Assembly (NCBI GenBank): GCA_029194675.1
Contig: JARFXP010000008.1
Coordinates: 1-64,000 of the forward strand
From: Nitrospira sp.
GTDB lineage: Bacteria > Nitrospirota > Nitrospiria > Nitrospirales > Nitrospiraceae
Length of the DNA: 64,000 bases
Direction of reading: 5' to 3'
Both the position numbers and the translations under genes were made by a program. The notes under the pieces are model-generated. The model made no database searches. It saw only the letters and a program-made list of their open reading frames with translations, and was not told the DNA's origin. Of this stretch, positions 46,792-56,681 are shown piece after piece (position 1 is the first letter of the stretch; the number at the start of each line of letters is the position of its first letter).

Positions 46792-46944
46792 ATGAGTGGG
46801 TTTGTTATGGAACTGTGGGCCTTTATGAAAGAGCGCAAGAAATTTTGGCTCTTGCCGATTCTGGTGGTTCTGCTTTTGTTCGGCACATTGATTGTGTTAA
46901 CACAAGGTTCGGCGGTCGCTCCCTTTATCTACACATTGTTTTGA
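46792..46944 (+). CDS. DUF5989 small membrane protein (50 aa)
   Basis: Too short for routine calls. ATG 46792 follows AAGGAGGAATGTC. The peptide begins MSGFVMELWAFMKERKKFWL, then LLPILVVLLLFGTLIVL as one membrane helix, and ends QGSAVAPFIYTLF. This matches the DUF5989 family, single-helix proteins found beside carbamoyltransferase and SxtJ-like genes in glycan clusters. Function unknown; a small partner of the neighbouring membrane enzyme is plausible. Overlapping longer frame is a shadow. Confidence 0.88.
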   Translation: MSGFVMELWAFMKERKKFWLLPILVVLLLFGTLIVLTQGSAVAPFIYTLF

Positions 46945-47315
46945 GACCAGTTTGCTCTTCCAGATGACGCCTATCCTAAGATCGATTCTTGCGGAATGAA
47001 CAAGGTTACTCTGGAATGATACCATCGGTGTTCAGATCTCAAAGAGGCAATATCCAGCAGAGTATGGTTTTGTGCCTAGGCACATGTATCAGCGTAAAAT
47101 CAAGATAATGACGAGCAGCAATTACCGGCTGCCATACGGCAGGAGAGGGTCGCTGTCCTTCTTGTGCGTGGCGGATCCACCTTGGCTCCTCTAGTGAACC
47201 ATTCAGGAGCGGGTGGCTCAAGTTGCAACCTGGATCATGATTTTCCCACGGAAATCACTCGTCTTCTTGAGTGATTCGGTCGTGGAGGTCGCTTTCATGA
47301 GGAGTCGAGGCATCT
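46945..47315. other. Intergenic region
   Basis: About 370 bases between the DUF5989 gene and the methyltransferase. No gene or clear promoter; the sequence reads as non-coding in all frames. The gap argues that the methyltransferase may have its own promoter. Confidence 0.3.
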
Positions 47316-48029
47316 ATGTCGTTTGACCTTAAAGATTCTGATGTCGTATGCGAGGAGGCCAGGATCAAATTGGCCTACCAGACGAAGAAGCCGATCGGAT
47401 ACTATTCATTGTTTGATCCCGGAAACCTGTTTCTTGTCCAAGAACGTGAACGGTCTCTCGTGAAGCGGCTGAGGAAGCACGGCTGTGCCTCACTTGCTGA
47501 CATGCATGTTCTTGACGTGGGATGCGGAAGTGGATATTGGTTGCGGGATTTTATCAAATGGGGTGTCTCTCCATCCAACTTAACGGGAGTGGAATTGTTG
47601 GGCGAGCGACTATCCAGTGCTGCTCGCTTGTGTCCCTCCGAGGTAGCATTACACCGCATGAACGGTGCCACACTTGAGTTCCCTGATGAAAGCTTTGATC
47701 TCGTACTGCAATCAGTCGTCTTCACATCAGTTCTGGATGGGAAAATACGGCATCGTATGGCAGAGGAGATGCTTCGTGTGGTGAAGAAGACCGGATTCAT
47801 CATCTGGTATGACTTCTTTGTGGATAATCCATGGAACCAGAATGTTCGTGGAGTAAGGAAAGCCGAGATTGCACGATTGTTTCCGAATTGTTCCGTTGAA
47901 CTTGAGCGAGTGTCATTGGTGCTTCCGCTTGCTAGGTTCCTCGCGCCTTGGTCCTGGTTGGTATGTCACTTGCTGAGTCGTTTGCGATTGCTTAATACCC
48001 ATTACCTTGGCTTGATTCAGAAGAAATAG
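47316..48029 (+). CDS. Class I SAM-dependent methyltransferase
   Basis: 237 residues. SAM motif I HVLDVGCGSGYWLRDF near 65-80, acidic motif II VELLGERL near 93, FDLVLQSVVFTSVLD near 126-140 (motif IV), and MLRVVKKTGFIIWYDF near 148-163. No zinc ribbon. Its stop lies 10 bases before the carbamoyltransferase start, so they are probably co-transcribed and act on the same sugar. Substrate unknown. Confidence 0.83.
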   Translation: MSFDLKDSDVVCEEARIKLAYQTKKPIGYYSLFDPGNLFLVQERERSLVKRLRKHGCASLADMHVLDVGCGSGYWLRDFIKWGVSPSNLTGVELLGERLSSAARLCPSEVALHRMNGATLEFPDESFDLVLQSVVFTSVLDGKIRHRMAEEMLRVVKKTGFIIWYDFFVDNPWNQNVRGVRKAEIARLFPNCSVELERVSLVLPLARFLAPWSWLVCHLLSRLRLLNTHYLGLIQKK

Positions 48030-48039
48030 AGGAGGGCGT

Positions 48040-49884
48040 GTGAGGTATATCCTTGGAATCTCGGCTTTTTATCACGACAGTGCGGCGTGCCTCGTTCGTG
48101 ATGGAGACATCATAGCGGCTGCTCAGGAAGAACGGTTTACCCGAAGGAAGCATGATCCCGGTTTTCCTTCTCACGCAGTGGCCTACTGCTTGAAGGAGGG
48201 AGGAATTAGGCTGGGTGATCTCCGATATATCGTCTTCTATGATAAACCGCTCGTGAAATTTGAGCGGTTGATCGAGACGTACTTGGCATTCGCTCCGAAA
48301 GGGCTCCAGTCGTTTGTGGCGGCTATGCCGGTGTGGCTCAAGGAAAAGCTCTTACTCCGTAATCTGCTTGCGAAGGAATTCCTCGCGTTGGCGCCGGAGA
48401 TGAACCAGTCGACGCTTCCCCAGCTATTGTTCGGTGAACATCATGAATCGCATGCCGCCTCCGCATTTTACCCGTCGCCCTATGACAAGGCAGTGGTTCT
48501 TTGTATGGATGGCGTCGGCGAATGGGCCACCACGTCCGCGTGGCTCGGCGATGGGAATGCATTGACGCCGCTCTGGGAAATTCCGTTCCCCCATTCTCTC
48601 GGGCTCCTTTATTCAGCCTTCACGTACTACACCGGTTTCAAGGTTAATTCCGGCGAGTATAAAGTGATGGGTTTGGCTCCGTATGGAGAACCGAAGTACG
48701 TCAAGGCCATCTATGACCATCTTCTTGATCTCAAGCCGGACGGGACATTCCGCTTGAACATGGACTATTTCAATTACTGCACTGGATTGACCATGACCGG
48801 GGACAAGTTCGATGACTTGTTCGGAGGTCCCCCGCGGAAAGCGGAGAGCAAGTTGACGCAACGTGAGATGGATTTGGCCCGTTCAATCCAAGAAGTGACC
48901 GAAGAGGTCATGCTCCGTGTCACGAGAACGCTACACCGCGAAACCGGGATTGAGTATCTCTGTATGGCCGGTGGTGTCGCGCTCAATTGTGTGGGGAATG
49001 GGCGGATCCTACGAGAAGGTCCGTTCAAGGGGATCTGGATTCAACCGGCAGCTGGAGATGCGGGAGGGGCGGTCGGTGCTGCGTTGAGTGCCTGGTATCG
49101 TTATGATGACCAACCGAGGGGCTCGACTGGTATTGACCGGATGAGCGGGAGTTATCTGGGGCCGAGACATACGAATGCCGAAATCGAGCAGTATCTCAAG
49201 CAGGTCGAGGCGCCGTATGAATTGCTCGATGACAATCATCTGTTCGACCGGGTAGCCAAAGATCTTGCGGAAGGGAAGGTTGTTGGCTGGTTGCAAGGTC
49301 GGATGGAGTTCGGCCCGCGTGCGCTCGGCGGTCGAAGCATCCTTGGTGACGCCAGAAATACGAAGATGCAATCGGTGATGAACCTGAAGATCAAGTATCG
49401 AGAGTCGTTTCGTCCCTTTGCGCCCTCGGTTCTACGGGAGCGAGTGTCGGATTTCTTTGAGATGAATACGGACAGTCCCTACATGCTGCTGGTGGCGCCA
49501 GTGATGGAGAAACGACGGTTGCCATTGCCTGCCAATCGATTAGAGCTATGGGGAATCGATCTGTTGAATGTTCCACGGTCCGATATTCCCGCCGTCACTC
49601 ATTTGGACTACTCGGCCAGAATACAAACCGTCCATGAGGAGACCAACCCAAGGTATTACCGATTGCTCAAGTCGTTCGAAGCACAGACGGGCTACCCCGT
49701 TTTGGTCAATACATCTTTCAACGTACGAGGGGAGCCGATCGTATCCACACCGGCGGATGCCTACCGATGTTTTATGCGGACCGAAATGGATGTGCTCGTC
49801 CTGGAAAACTGTGTTCTGTATAAGACGAAACAAAAGCCGTTGGAGAACGATACGAACTGGCAAAAAGAATTCGAGCTGGATTAG
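48040..49884 (+). CDS. NodU/CmcH-type carbamoyltransferase
   Basis: 614 residues from GTG 48040 behind GAGGAGG. N-terminal part (about 1-350) is the YgjD/Kae1-like fold: ISAFYHDSAACLVRDGDIIA near 5, AAQEERFTRRKHDPGFP, and metal-binding HHESHAASAFYPS near 132-144. C-terminal part (about 370-600) is the carbamoyl-transferase domain (VGWLQGRMEFGPRALGGRSI near 415, YPVLVNTSFNVRGEPIVSTP near 552). The enzyme transfers carbamoyl from carbamoyl phosphate to a hydroxyl, here presumably of a sugar, on the cytoplasmic side. Relatives act in Nod factor, antibiotic and saxitoxin pathways. Confidence 0.93.
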   Translation: MRYILGISAFYHDSAACLVRDGDIIAAAQEERFTRRKHDPGFPSHAVAYCLKEGGIRLGDLRYIVFYDKPLVKFERLIETYLAFAPKGLQSFVAAMPVWLKEKLLLRNLLAKEFLALAPEMNQSTLPQLLFGEHHESHAASAFYPSPYDKAVVLCMDGVGEWATTSAWLGDGNALTPLWEIPFPHSLGLLYSAFTYYTGFKVNSGEYKVMGLAPYGEPKYVKAIYDHLLDLKPDGTFRLNMDYFNYCTGLTMTGDKFDDLFGGPPRKAESKLTQREMDLARSIQEVTEEVMLRVTRTLHRETGIEYLCMAGGVALNCVGNGRILREGPFKGIWIQPAAGDAGGAVGAALSAWYRYDDQPRGSTGIDRMSGSYLGPRHTNAEIEQYLKQVEAPYELLDDNHLFDRVAKDLAEGKVVGWLQGRMEFGPRALGGRSILGDARNTKMQSVMNLKIKYRESFRPFAPSVLRERVSDFFEMNTDSPYMLLVAPVMEKRRLPLPANRLELWGIDLLNVPRSDIPAVTHLDYSARIQTVHEETNPRYYRLLKSFEAQTGYPVLVNTSFNVRGEPIVSTPADAYRCFMRTEMDVLVLENCVLYKTKQKPLENDTNWQKEFELD

Positions 49885-49895
49885 GAGATGGCGCA

Positions 49896-50300
49896 ATGGA
49901 TCGAACAAGTCAACAGCCTAGCAAGAAAGATTTCCGGCAGTTCGGTTTCCTAGTCGGAGGCGTATTCACGGTAATCGGATTGTGGCCCGTTGTGTTCCGA
50001 AGTGAGTCACCCCGCTTATGGGCGATGATTCTCGGGAGTCTGCTAATTGTTCTGGGCGCGGTTGCCCCGCAGAGCTTGAAACAGGTTCACAAAGGATGGA
50101 TGAAGGTAGGCCACGTTCTCGGCTCGATTAATACGAAAATCATACTTGGGATCATCTATTATCTGCTTATCACCCCAATGGGCCTGGTCATGCGTCTGAT
50201 GGGTAAGGATCCCATGCATCGAACGTTGGCGCAAGGGATGGACACCTATCGCATCGTGCGGCTTCCACGGCCACGCCATCATATGCGAAACCAATTTTAA
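49896..50300 (+). CDS. SxtJ-family membrane protein
   Basis: 134 residues with two clear hydrophobic hairpins (FGFLVGGVFTVIGLWPVVF and WAMILGSLLIVLGAV, then IILGIIYYLLITPMGLVMRL) and a basic C-terminus (RLPRPRHHMRNQF). The pattern KIILGIIYYLLITPMG is characteristic of SxtJ-like small membrane proteins next to carbamoyltransferases. Function not known; probably helps the carbamoyltransferase at the membrane. It starts 11 bases after it. A repeat element follows. Confidence 0.85.
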   Translation: MDRTSQQPSKKDFRQFGFLVGGVFTVIGLWPVVFRSESPRLWAMILGSLLIVLGAVAPQSLKQVHKGWMKVGHVLGSINTKIILGIIYYLLITPMGLVMRLMGKDPMHRTLAQGMDTYRIVRLPRPRHHMRNQF

Positions 50301-50313
50301 GGAAGGTCTGATT

Positions 50314-50414
50314 ACTCATAAGCCGGTAATTTGCAGAACACGATGTCACTGTTAACCTTATTCTATGCGGATTTCATCGGGTAGTTATTGCCTTAGTTCC
50401 TGACTACTGAGTAA
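50314..50414 (+). repeat. ~100 bp repeat, copy A (inverted partner at 58329-58433)
   Basis: Roughly 85% similar by eye to the reverse complement of 58329-58433, with identical runs such as TTTGCAGAACACGATGTCAC, CCTTATTCTATGCGG and CTGACTACTGAGTAA. The pair brackets an 8 kb sugar cassette in opposite orientation. No coding frame in it. The remaining space to 50605 has no gene. Confidence 0.8.
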
Positions 50415-50605
50415 TTCGAAGGTCTGGGCAGGAACCAATCAGATTTCCTGGGTTTTGGGCACTGGCTGATAGAAACCGAGAATTATTCAGACTTTCCTTA
50501 GGTTAATCTGAGCGCTAAGGTACAGGTTGCAATCGGACAGCGATTCTCGATCACACGCCCAATATTTCGTTTCGTGGTCACCGCAGGAATTTTCATGGCC
50601 TTTTG

Positions 50606-51652
50606 ATGAATCAAGAGACGTTGCCTGTCGGACAAATGATTCCTATACTTTCCGTTATCATTCCCTGTCGAAATGAGCGCCGACACATTGAAGTTTGCGT
50701 GCGGTCAATCCTTGCTCAGGTGCGTCCTTCAGGGGGAATGGAAGTCATTGTCGCAGATGGACTTTCAGATGACGGTACCCGAGAGATTTTGCAGCGCCTC
50801 GCCAAAGAACATCCTGAACTGCGGGTGGTGGATAATCCCCGCCGTGTCACCCCTTGCGCGATGAATGTAGGTATCCGCGAGGCGCGTGGACAATATATCG
50901 CTATCCTGGGGGCGCACTGCGATTATGCCGCCGATTACTTGAGGACGTGTGTTGAACTGCTCAATGAACACCCTGAGGTATCTTGTGCCGGTGGGCCGAT
51001 TATTAGTGCAGGGAGGAGCTTGTTTGGGCAAGCCGTGGCTGTTGCGATGTCCCATCCTGCAGGGATAGGCAACGCCAGACATAGACACCCCAACTTTGAA
51101 GGCTATGCCGAGGGGGCATGCTATCCGGTGTTTCGCAAAGAAGTCTTTGAAAAGATTGGTCTCTATGATGAAATGTTGCTACGTAATCAGGATGATGAGC
51201 TGAATTTTCGTCTCACAAAGCATGGCGGGATGGTCTTTCTCTCTCCACGTGCCCGCGCTACGTACTTCGTGAGAGAAACGGTCACATCGCTCTTTCGCCA
51301 ATATTTTGAATATGGATATTGGCGGGTTGCTGTGATCAGGAAACATCGAATGCCTGCTTCGTTTCGCCACCTCGTACCGCTCATATTTCTGATCGGGTTG
51401 ATCGCTTCGTTTACGCTCGCCCTGATTGTTCCGGGCGGCTGGCGCCTTCTCATGCTGGCGGGGCCGTGCGTCTATACACTTATCCTCTGTGGCGTCGGCC
51501 TTCGCCTGTCATATCGTGCGGGTTGGAAAGTTGGCGCACTGTTTCCCGTAGCTGCGGCTACAATGCACATTGCCTACGCGATCGGCTTCATGTGGGGTCT
51601 CATCAAACGGGCCCAGGCCTCCAGTGTGGTGCCTGCCAATGACCCACTTTGA
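50606..51652 (+). CDS. Family 2 glycosyltransferase with C-terminal membrane helices
   Basis: 348 residues from ATG 50606 (the TTG just before it is less likely). GT-A domain about 10-240: LSVIIPCRNERRHIEVCVRS near 13-32, IVADGLSDDGT near 47, ILGAHCDYAADY near 98 (DxD-like), and LRNQDDELNFRL near 192 (ED motif variant). Three hydrophobic segments near the end (LIFLIGLIASFTLALIV, LMLAGPCVYTLILCGVG, VAAATMHIAYAIGFMWG) place it on the membrane. Like exopolysaccharide GT2 enzymes (ExoA-like). First gene of the bracketed cassette. Confidence 0.88.
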   Translation: MNQETLPVGQMIPILSVIIPCRNERRHIEVCVRSILAQVRPSGGMEVIVADGLSDDGTREILQRLAKEHPELRVVDNPRRVTPCAMNVGIREARGQYIAILGAHCDYAADYLRTCVELLNEHPEVSCAGGPIISAGRSLFGQAVAVAMSHPAGIGNARHRHPNFEGYAEGACYPVFRKEVFEKIGLYDEMLLRNQDDELNFRLTKHGGMVFLSPRARATYFVRETVTSLFRQYFEYGYWRVAVIRKHRMPASFRHLVPLIFLIGLIASFTLALIVPGGWRLLMLAGPCVYTLILCGVGLRLSYRAGWKVGALFPVAAATMHIAYAIGFMWGLIKRAQASSVVPANDPL

Positions 51653-51747
51653 TGCCATCCGGTTGAACCCGTTGATGGCGTCTTTGGAGCTATTTGACTG
51701 CATTTGAGTGTGTTGAAACAGTTTGTTTGCCATGGGGAGGGAAGGCG

Positions 51748-53343
51748 ATGAGTATTTCATCCGATGATCGAAAATCGGCCAGCGGGAAGGTGGCAGTCAT
51801 CGGCGCTGGTTATTGGGGTAAAAACCTAGTGCGTAATTTTGCTGACCTTGGCGCTTTATCAGCCGTGTGCGACAGCAATACTGACACACTACGAGCGCTT
51901 AGCGAACAATATCCCCTATGCCGGACATTCGTGTCCTATCCTGAAGTGTTGGGCGACGAGACAATCCGGGCTGTGGCCATTGCCACCCCAGCTGAGGGCC
52001 ATGCGGATGCAGTACGAGAGGCGTTGCTCGCCGGCAAGGATGTGTTTGTGGAAAAGCCGCTCTGCCTTTCTGTCAAGGAAGGAGAAGAGCTTGTCACCCT
52101 CGCCAAGAAGCATGACCGCATTCTCATGGTAGGACATCTTCTCTGGTATCACCCGGCGGTACTGAAGCTCAAAGAATTGATTCGCGCGGGCGACTTGGGC
52201 CGCATCCAGTACATCTATTCGAACCGCTTGAATCTTGGTAAGATCCGGCGGGAGGAAAACATACTTTGGAGTTTTGCGCCCCACGATATCTCTGTGATTT
52301 TGGGGCTGCTCAATGAGAGTCCTGATGGAGTTCGAGCGCAAGGGGGGAATTACCTCCACCAGCGCATCGCCGATGTCACAATTAGTCTCCTGTCGTTCCC
52401 GAGCGGCGTGAAAGCGCATATCTTCGTCTCCTGGCTACACCCCTACAAAGAGCAAAAATTGATAGTGGTGGGCGATCGTAAAATGGCCGTATTCGATGAT
52501 CTGGAGAAGAAAGATAAGCTCCTCCTGTACCCGCATTCCATCGACTGGAAGGACAATCTTCCAATCGCGAGCAAAGCAGACGCCCAGAGGGTTGAGCTGG
52601 AGCAAGGAGAGCCGTTGCGAGCCGAATGCGAACACTTCCTGGAGTGTGTAGCAACGAGGACCAGACCGAGAACAGATGGGGAGGAAGGTTTGCGTGTGTT
52701 ATCTGTCCTGCAGCAGTGCCAAGAGGCGTTGGAGCAGGCCACTCCACGCCTGACGCGTCCAGCCTCAAAACCGGACAAGACCTACTTTGCTCACGAATCG
52801 GCTTTCATCGACGAAGGCGTCGAGATCGACGAGGGAACGAGCATCTGGCACACATCGCACATCCTGAAAGGATCGCACATCGGGAAGAATTGCAAGATAG
52901 GCCAGAATGTGGTCGTCGGCCCTCATGTCACAGTCGGTAATGGAGTGAAGATCCAGAACAACGTGTCTGTGTACGAAGGTGTGACTCTCGAAGACCACGT
53001 CTTCTGTGGGCCATCAATGGTTTTTACAAATGTGTTTAATCCCCGGAGCGAAATCCCTCGTATGAAGGAGCTTAAGCACACGCTTGTGAAGCGAGGAGCG
53101 ACATTGGGAGCCAATTCGACCATACTGTGTGGGATTACGATCGGGCGATATGCGTTCATCGGTGCCGGAGCGGTCGTGACCAAGGATGTGCCGGATCATG
53201 CGCTTGTAGTCGGCAACCCTGGCCGGGTTACGGGCTGGATGTGTCTGTGTGGGGTTAAACTGCACATCAAGGGCGAGAATGCCGCCTGTCCCGCCTGTGG
53301 ACAGCGATATCGGGCCGAACGTACGGGGATGACGGTAGTTTAG
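51748..53343 (+). CDS. Gfo/Idh/MocA oxidoreductase fused to left-handed beta-helix N-acetyltransferase (WbpB-WbpD type)
   Basis: About 531 residues from ATG 51748, behind GGGAGGGAAGG. Residues about 14-330: NAD-dependent oxidoreductase ([17 protein letters not shown] near 15, [10 protein letters not shown] near 103 with catalytic Lys, HPYKEQ). Residues about 345-510: hexapeptide-repeat acetyltransferase ([38 protein letters not shown]), ending in a zinc-ribbon-like tail ([19 protein letters not shown]). In Pseudomonas, separate WbpB and WbpD oxidise UDP-GlcNAcA at C3 and acetylate the amine placed there by WbpE. Here the two are in one chain and the WbpE homologue is next. Confidence 0.92.
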   Translation: MSISSDDRKSASGKVAVIGAGYWGKNLVRNFADLGALSAVCDSNTDTLRALSEQYPLCRTFVSYPEVLGDETIRAVAIATPAEGHADAVREALLAGKDVFVEKPLCLSVKEGEELVTLAKKHDRILMVGHLLWYHPAVLKLKELIRAGDLGRIQYIYSNRLNLGKIRREENILWSFAPHDISVILGLLNESPDGVRAQGGNYLHQRIADVTISLLSFPSGVKAHIFVSWLHPYKEQKLIVVGDRKMAVFDDLEKKDKLLLYPHSIDWKDNLPIASKADAQRVELEQGEPLRAECEHFLECVATRTRPRTDGEEGLRVLSVLQQCQEALEQATPRLTRPASKPDKTYFAHESAFIDEGVEIDEGTSIWHTSHILKGSHIGKNCKIGQNVVVGPHVTVGNGVKIQNNVSVYEGVTLEDHVFCGPSMVFTNVFNPRSEIPRMKELKHTLVKRGATLGANSTILCGITIGRYAFIGAGAVVTKDVPDHALVVGNPGRVTGWMCLCGVKLHIKGENAACPACGQRYRAERTGMTVV

Positions 53344-53357
53344 GAAAGGAGATCTTC

Positions 53358-54494
53358 ATGGGTGTTCCATTACTTGATTTGAAAGCACATCACGAGCCGC
53401 TTCACCAGGAAGTCATGGCGGCGCTGGAGCAGGCGTTCCGAAGCCAGGCATTTATTCTCGGCCCGGATGTGGGCAAGCTGGAGGAACGTGTGGCTACCTA
53501 TTGTCAGAGTAAGTACGGTATCGGCGTGACCTCAGGTACCGACGCCCTCTTGGTCGCCCTCATGGCTCTTGGCATTGGTGCTGGTGATGAGGTCATCACG
53601 ACGCCCTATTCATTTTTTGCCACGGCCGGTGCAGTCGTACGACTGGGAGCGAAGCCGGTACTTGTAGACATCGATCCCGTCACCTATAATATCGATCCCT
53701 CCAAAATTAAGTCGGTGCTGACGGCCAAGAGCAAGGCCATTATTCCGGTCCACCTCTATGGTCAATCCGCCGACATGGCTCCAATTATGGATATCGCCAA
53801 GCGGCACAATCTGAGCGTCATCGAGGACGCGGCCCAAGCCATTGGCTCGGAATACCACGATGGGCGGCGAGCCTGCAGCATCGGGACCATCGGTTGCCTG
53901 TCGTTTTTCCCGAGCAAGAATCTCGGATGTTTAGGCGACGGCGGGATGGCGATCACCAACGATCCAGATCTTGCGGAACGGATGCGAGTCCTACGCGTCC
54001 ATGGGAGCAAGCCGAAGTACTATCACAAGCGGATTGGAGGGAACTTCCGTCTTGATACGATTCAGGCCGCGGTTCTGAACGTAAAGCTCAATTATCTCGA
54101 TGGGTGGACAAAAAAACGGCAGGAGAATGCTACTCGATATGAGACTCTGTTCATGCAGAGCGGCCTCACGCAGACTGGGAGAGTGAAATTGCCGGAGCCT
54201 GTATATCGCAGCTCCGGCGCCAAGCACTATCACATTTATAACCAGTTTGTACTCAGGGTCGAGCAGCGAGATGCGCTCATGGCCCATTTAAAGCAGAAAG
54301 GAATTGGTGCCGAGATCTACTACCCGGTCCCATTCCACCTGCAAGAGTGTTTTCTCTATTTGGGTTACAAGCCAGGTGATTTTCCTGAGTCCGAACGGGC
54401 CGCGAATGAGACAATCGCGATTCCAATCTATCCGGAACTGACTCCGGCTCAGCAGTCCGAGGTGGTCGAGGCTATTGCTGCCTTCTATGGATAG
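53358..54494 (+). CDS. DegT/DnrJ/EryC1 sugar aminotransferase (WbpE type)
   Basis: 378 residues, PLP-dependent fold type I. Landmarks: YGIGVTSGTDALLVALMALG near 53 (PLP phosphate), IEDAAQAIGSEY near 155 with Asp/Gln, and FFPSKNLGCLGDGG near 183-196, where Lys187 should bind PLP. Ribosome site GGAAAGGAG before ATG 53358; 14 bases after the fusion gene. It would transfer an amino group to the 3-keto sugar made by the upstream oxidoreductase, giving a 3-amino-sugar for acetylation. The product expected is a UDP-2,3-diacetamido sugar acid (inference from pathway). Confidence 0.92.
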   Translation: MGVPLLDLKAHHEPLHQEVMAALEQAFRSQAFILGPDVGKLEERVATYCQSKYGIGVTSGTDALLVALMALGIGAGDEVITTPYSFFATAGAVVRLGAKPVLVDIDPVTYNIDPSKIKSVLTAKSKAIIPVHLYGQSADMAPIMDIAKRHNLSVIEDAAQAIGSEYHDGRRACSIGTIGCLSFFPSKNLGCLGDGGMAITNDPDLAERMRVLRVHGSKPKYYHKRIGGNFRLDTIQAAVLNVKLNYLDGWTKKRQENATRYETLFMQSGLTQTGRVKLPEPVYRSSGAKHYHIYNQFVLRVEQRDALMAHLKQKGIGAEIYYPVPFHLQECFLYLGYKPGDFPESERAANETIAIPIYPELTPAQQSEVVEAIAAFYG

Positions 54495-54688
54495 CCACGG
54501 AGGATAGCCACGGAGAGATGTCCCTCCAGGTTGCCAATTAACTTAACGTTAACGTAGACAATCTACACCAAAAGGGCCGAATGCGCAGTGATGGGTAATC
54601 GATAAGACTCACGATCCGGAAACGTCATGTTACCCCTGGAACAGGAGATGAATGCCAAGTGCCTAAACCTCAGTGGTAGAGATAGCGC

Positions 54689-56362
54689 ATGACCGAATCA
54701 TTCTCCACCACAACGGCATTTGACGCAGAATGGGGTTGTCAGACTTCTCGATACACACATCGTATAACGCTCCTCCTGGCTCTTTTAGTCAGTGGAACCA
54801 TTCTGGCTCTTCAGTTCCCTATATTCATTTACTCTCCCGATGGATCGTTTCATGCCGCTAAAATACTACGGGTCACGCAAGGAGATTACTTTACCGACCC
54901 GTTTACCGGCATGCCGACTATTTATCCTTCACTTTTTCACATGTTCTACGGCCTCATTAATCGTGTCATTGGATTCAATCCCATCCAAATAGTTCAATTA
55001 ATTGTCTTGGTTGATTTCCTCGCCTTGTTTGCTGGGTTCTATTATTGCGCGGCGGTCTTGCTCAAAAATCCCGAAGAAGTTAGTCTCTGTGTACTCGCTC
55101 TCTCGTTGGTCATCTACGCGCCAACGAGTCATTATATTCTGATTGCGCAACCGTCGAGCTTCTCCTTCGTGTTTCTTCTTCTCAGCATTGGAGCTTTCTA
55201 TCGTTATGTCATTCATTTTAAGGCACGCTATCTCATGCTTGGCGGTGTCCTGGGAAGTCTTGCCGTTAACATATGGTGGTCGAATGTCTTTTCTGTCTTT
55301 GCCGTTCTAGCAGTGCTCACATACTATTTGCTTAGATATGGAAAGCCTCCGGTACTCTCCCATGTTGTCATGTTCGTCTTTGTATTCCTGATTCCTTGTA
55401 TGTATACCGCGTGGCACCTTTATAGCATCCGGGATATTCTTCCTTATTATTTGTCTGGCTCGCCAAAGAAGGGGCTTCCCGATATTCTGACCACCTGGAT
55501 TGTTACGTTCCTGACCAAAGGGAATCTCCAATTCATGCACCACCTAAATTTTTGGGATCCATCAGCTGCATCTAGTGGAACTGCCGAATCATTGGCAGGT
55601 GGATTAAAACGGCTTCATGCGATGGCTAGCGCCGTTCACTACTTCGTTTTGGTCATGCCCTTTCATCTTTTGTTGATGGCATATGCAGTTGTGAATCTGC
55701 TTCGGAAGGAATGGCCAGTCCACCCGCGTTTTGACTTGTTTCGAACATTGGCAATTGGGGGGATTGCTGTGCTGCTTTGTTCGAGCGTGATGCTGTTTCG
55801 TGTGGATGTGGGACATCTGAGAAGAGTTCACTTTGTCATCTCCATCATGTTCCTGCTATTCGCCTTCACCACGGCTCCGTTTTTTGTTCATTCGGTCAGA
55901 TTGCGAAAGCTGTCGAGATTCATTGGCATTGCGGCGATATTTGCGCTCGCATACACAGTCGTGTATTCGCCTCATCCGTTCACGAGTAGCTTGCCAAAAT
56001 CTGACAATGAGGTCATTCAATTTATTGGCTCCATTCCGGATCGCGAGAACCAGCGGATATTTATGTTGGGGAAGGGGTTACGCAGTGTGGCACCGTTCGT
56101 CACATTGAAAAGTTTTGTTGAGGCCAACGAAGGCAAATATTATCACCAGGATCCAAATACTGCCTCAAAGCTCTATCATGATTTTAGAATCATAAAAGAG
56201 AAAAATGATGAGTGGAAGAGCGTGGCCCGTGAAAAGAACATCAAATGGATTATCTTGAAGCCTTCTGAGATGCCAGAATTGGAAGTGTTGAGTCGATATG
56301 AGAATGATGGCACCCTGCGGTATAAAAACGGCGATTGGGCGGTCTTGGAATTGAACCTTTAA
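54689..56362 (+). CDS. Polytopic membrane protein, GT-C-like
   Basis: 557 residues with about eleven hydrophobic segments (LLLALLVSGTILALQFPIFI, IVQLIVLVDFLALFAGFYY, and so on). An acidic loop after the first helix, YSPDGSFHAAKILRVTQGDY near 48-67, resembles the first-loop Asp site of GT-C glycosyltransferases that use lipid-linked donors. The last about 120 residues form a soluble domain. No confident family. It follows the aminotransferase by 194 bases; a 10-base tandem duplication (AGCCACGGAG) lies at 54494-54517. A role in transferring or elongating the glycan is an inference. Confidence 0.65.
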   Translation: MTESFSTTTAFDAEWGCQTSRYTHRITLLLALLVSGTILALQFPIFIYSPDGSFHAAKILRVTQGDYFTDPFTGMPTIYPSLFHMFYGLINRVIGFNPIQIVQLIVLVDFLALFAGFYYCAAVLLKNPEEVSLCVLALSLVIYAPTSHYILIAQPSSFSFVFLLLSIGAFYRYVIHFKARYLMLGGVLGSLAVNIWWSNVFSVFAVLAVLTYYLLRYGKPPVLSHVVMFVFVFLIPCMYTAWHLYSIRDILPYYLSGSPKKGLPDILTTWIVTFLTKGNLQFMHHLNFWDPSAASSGTAESLAGGLKRLHAMASAVHYFVLVMPFHLLLMAYAVVNLLRKEWPVHPRFDLFRTLAIGGIAVLLCSSVMLFRVDVGHLRRVHFVISIMFLLFAFTTAPFFVHSVRLRKLSRFIGIAAIFALAYTVVYSPHPFTSSLPKSDNEVIQFIGSIPDRENQRIFMLGKGLRSVAPFVTLKSFVEANEGKYYHQDPNTASKLYHDFRIIKEKNDEWKSVAREKNIKWIILKPSEMPELEVLSRYENDGTLRYKNGDWAVLELNL

Positions 56363-56681
56363 TGAAATGGTGGTCAAGGCACAGCGGACCTCAGAGGGCA
56401 GCACCCACGAGTCTAGCGAATTGTCACGGGTGTGCAACATGAATGAATCGCGGATTGTCATGAAATTGTCTCTCAAGTAATGCCCAACTTACGATCTACC
56501 CTTGTTCGGAGTTGCTCTGCTAGTAAATTATATATGTAGGCTCTCCCTAAGTTATGATAGCTTGATTAATTTCGCCGAATCCTTGGGTCTTGCGGCAACA
56601 TCCGGAAATCCTGCTGGCCGATTCGGCGCTTTCTTATACGCCCCATTACGCTTACGCTAAATAAGTGGACGAGGACTCGCC
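56363..56681. other. Intergenic region
   Basis: About 320 bases, A/T-rich around 56520-56570. A GG/GC-spaced site (TGGCCGATTCGGCGC near 56610) resembles -24/-12 only weakly. No gene seen. Probably carries the promoter of the next gene. Confidence 0.3.

Noticed and set aside
54494-54517. Tandem AGCCACGGAG repeat after the aminotransferase gene
   Set aside because: Only two units of ten bases; too small to interpret as a regulatory or mobile feature.
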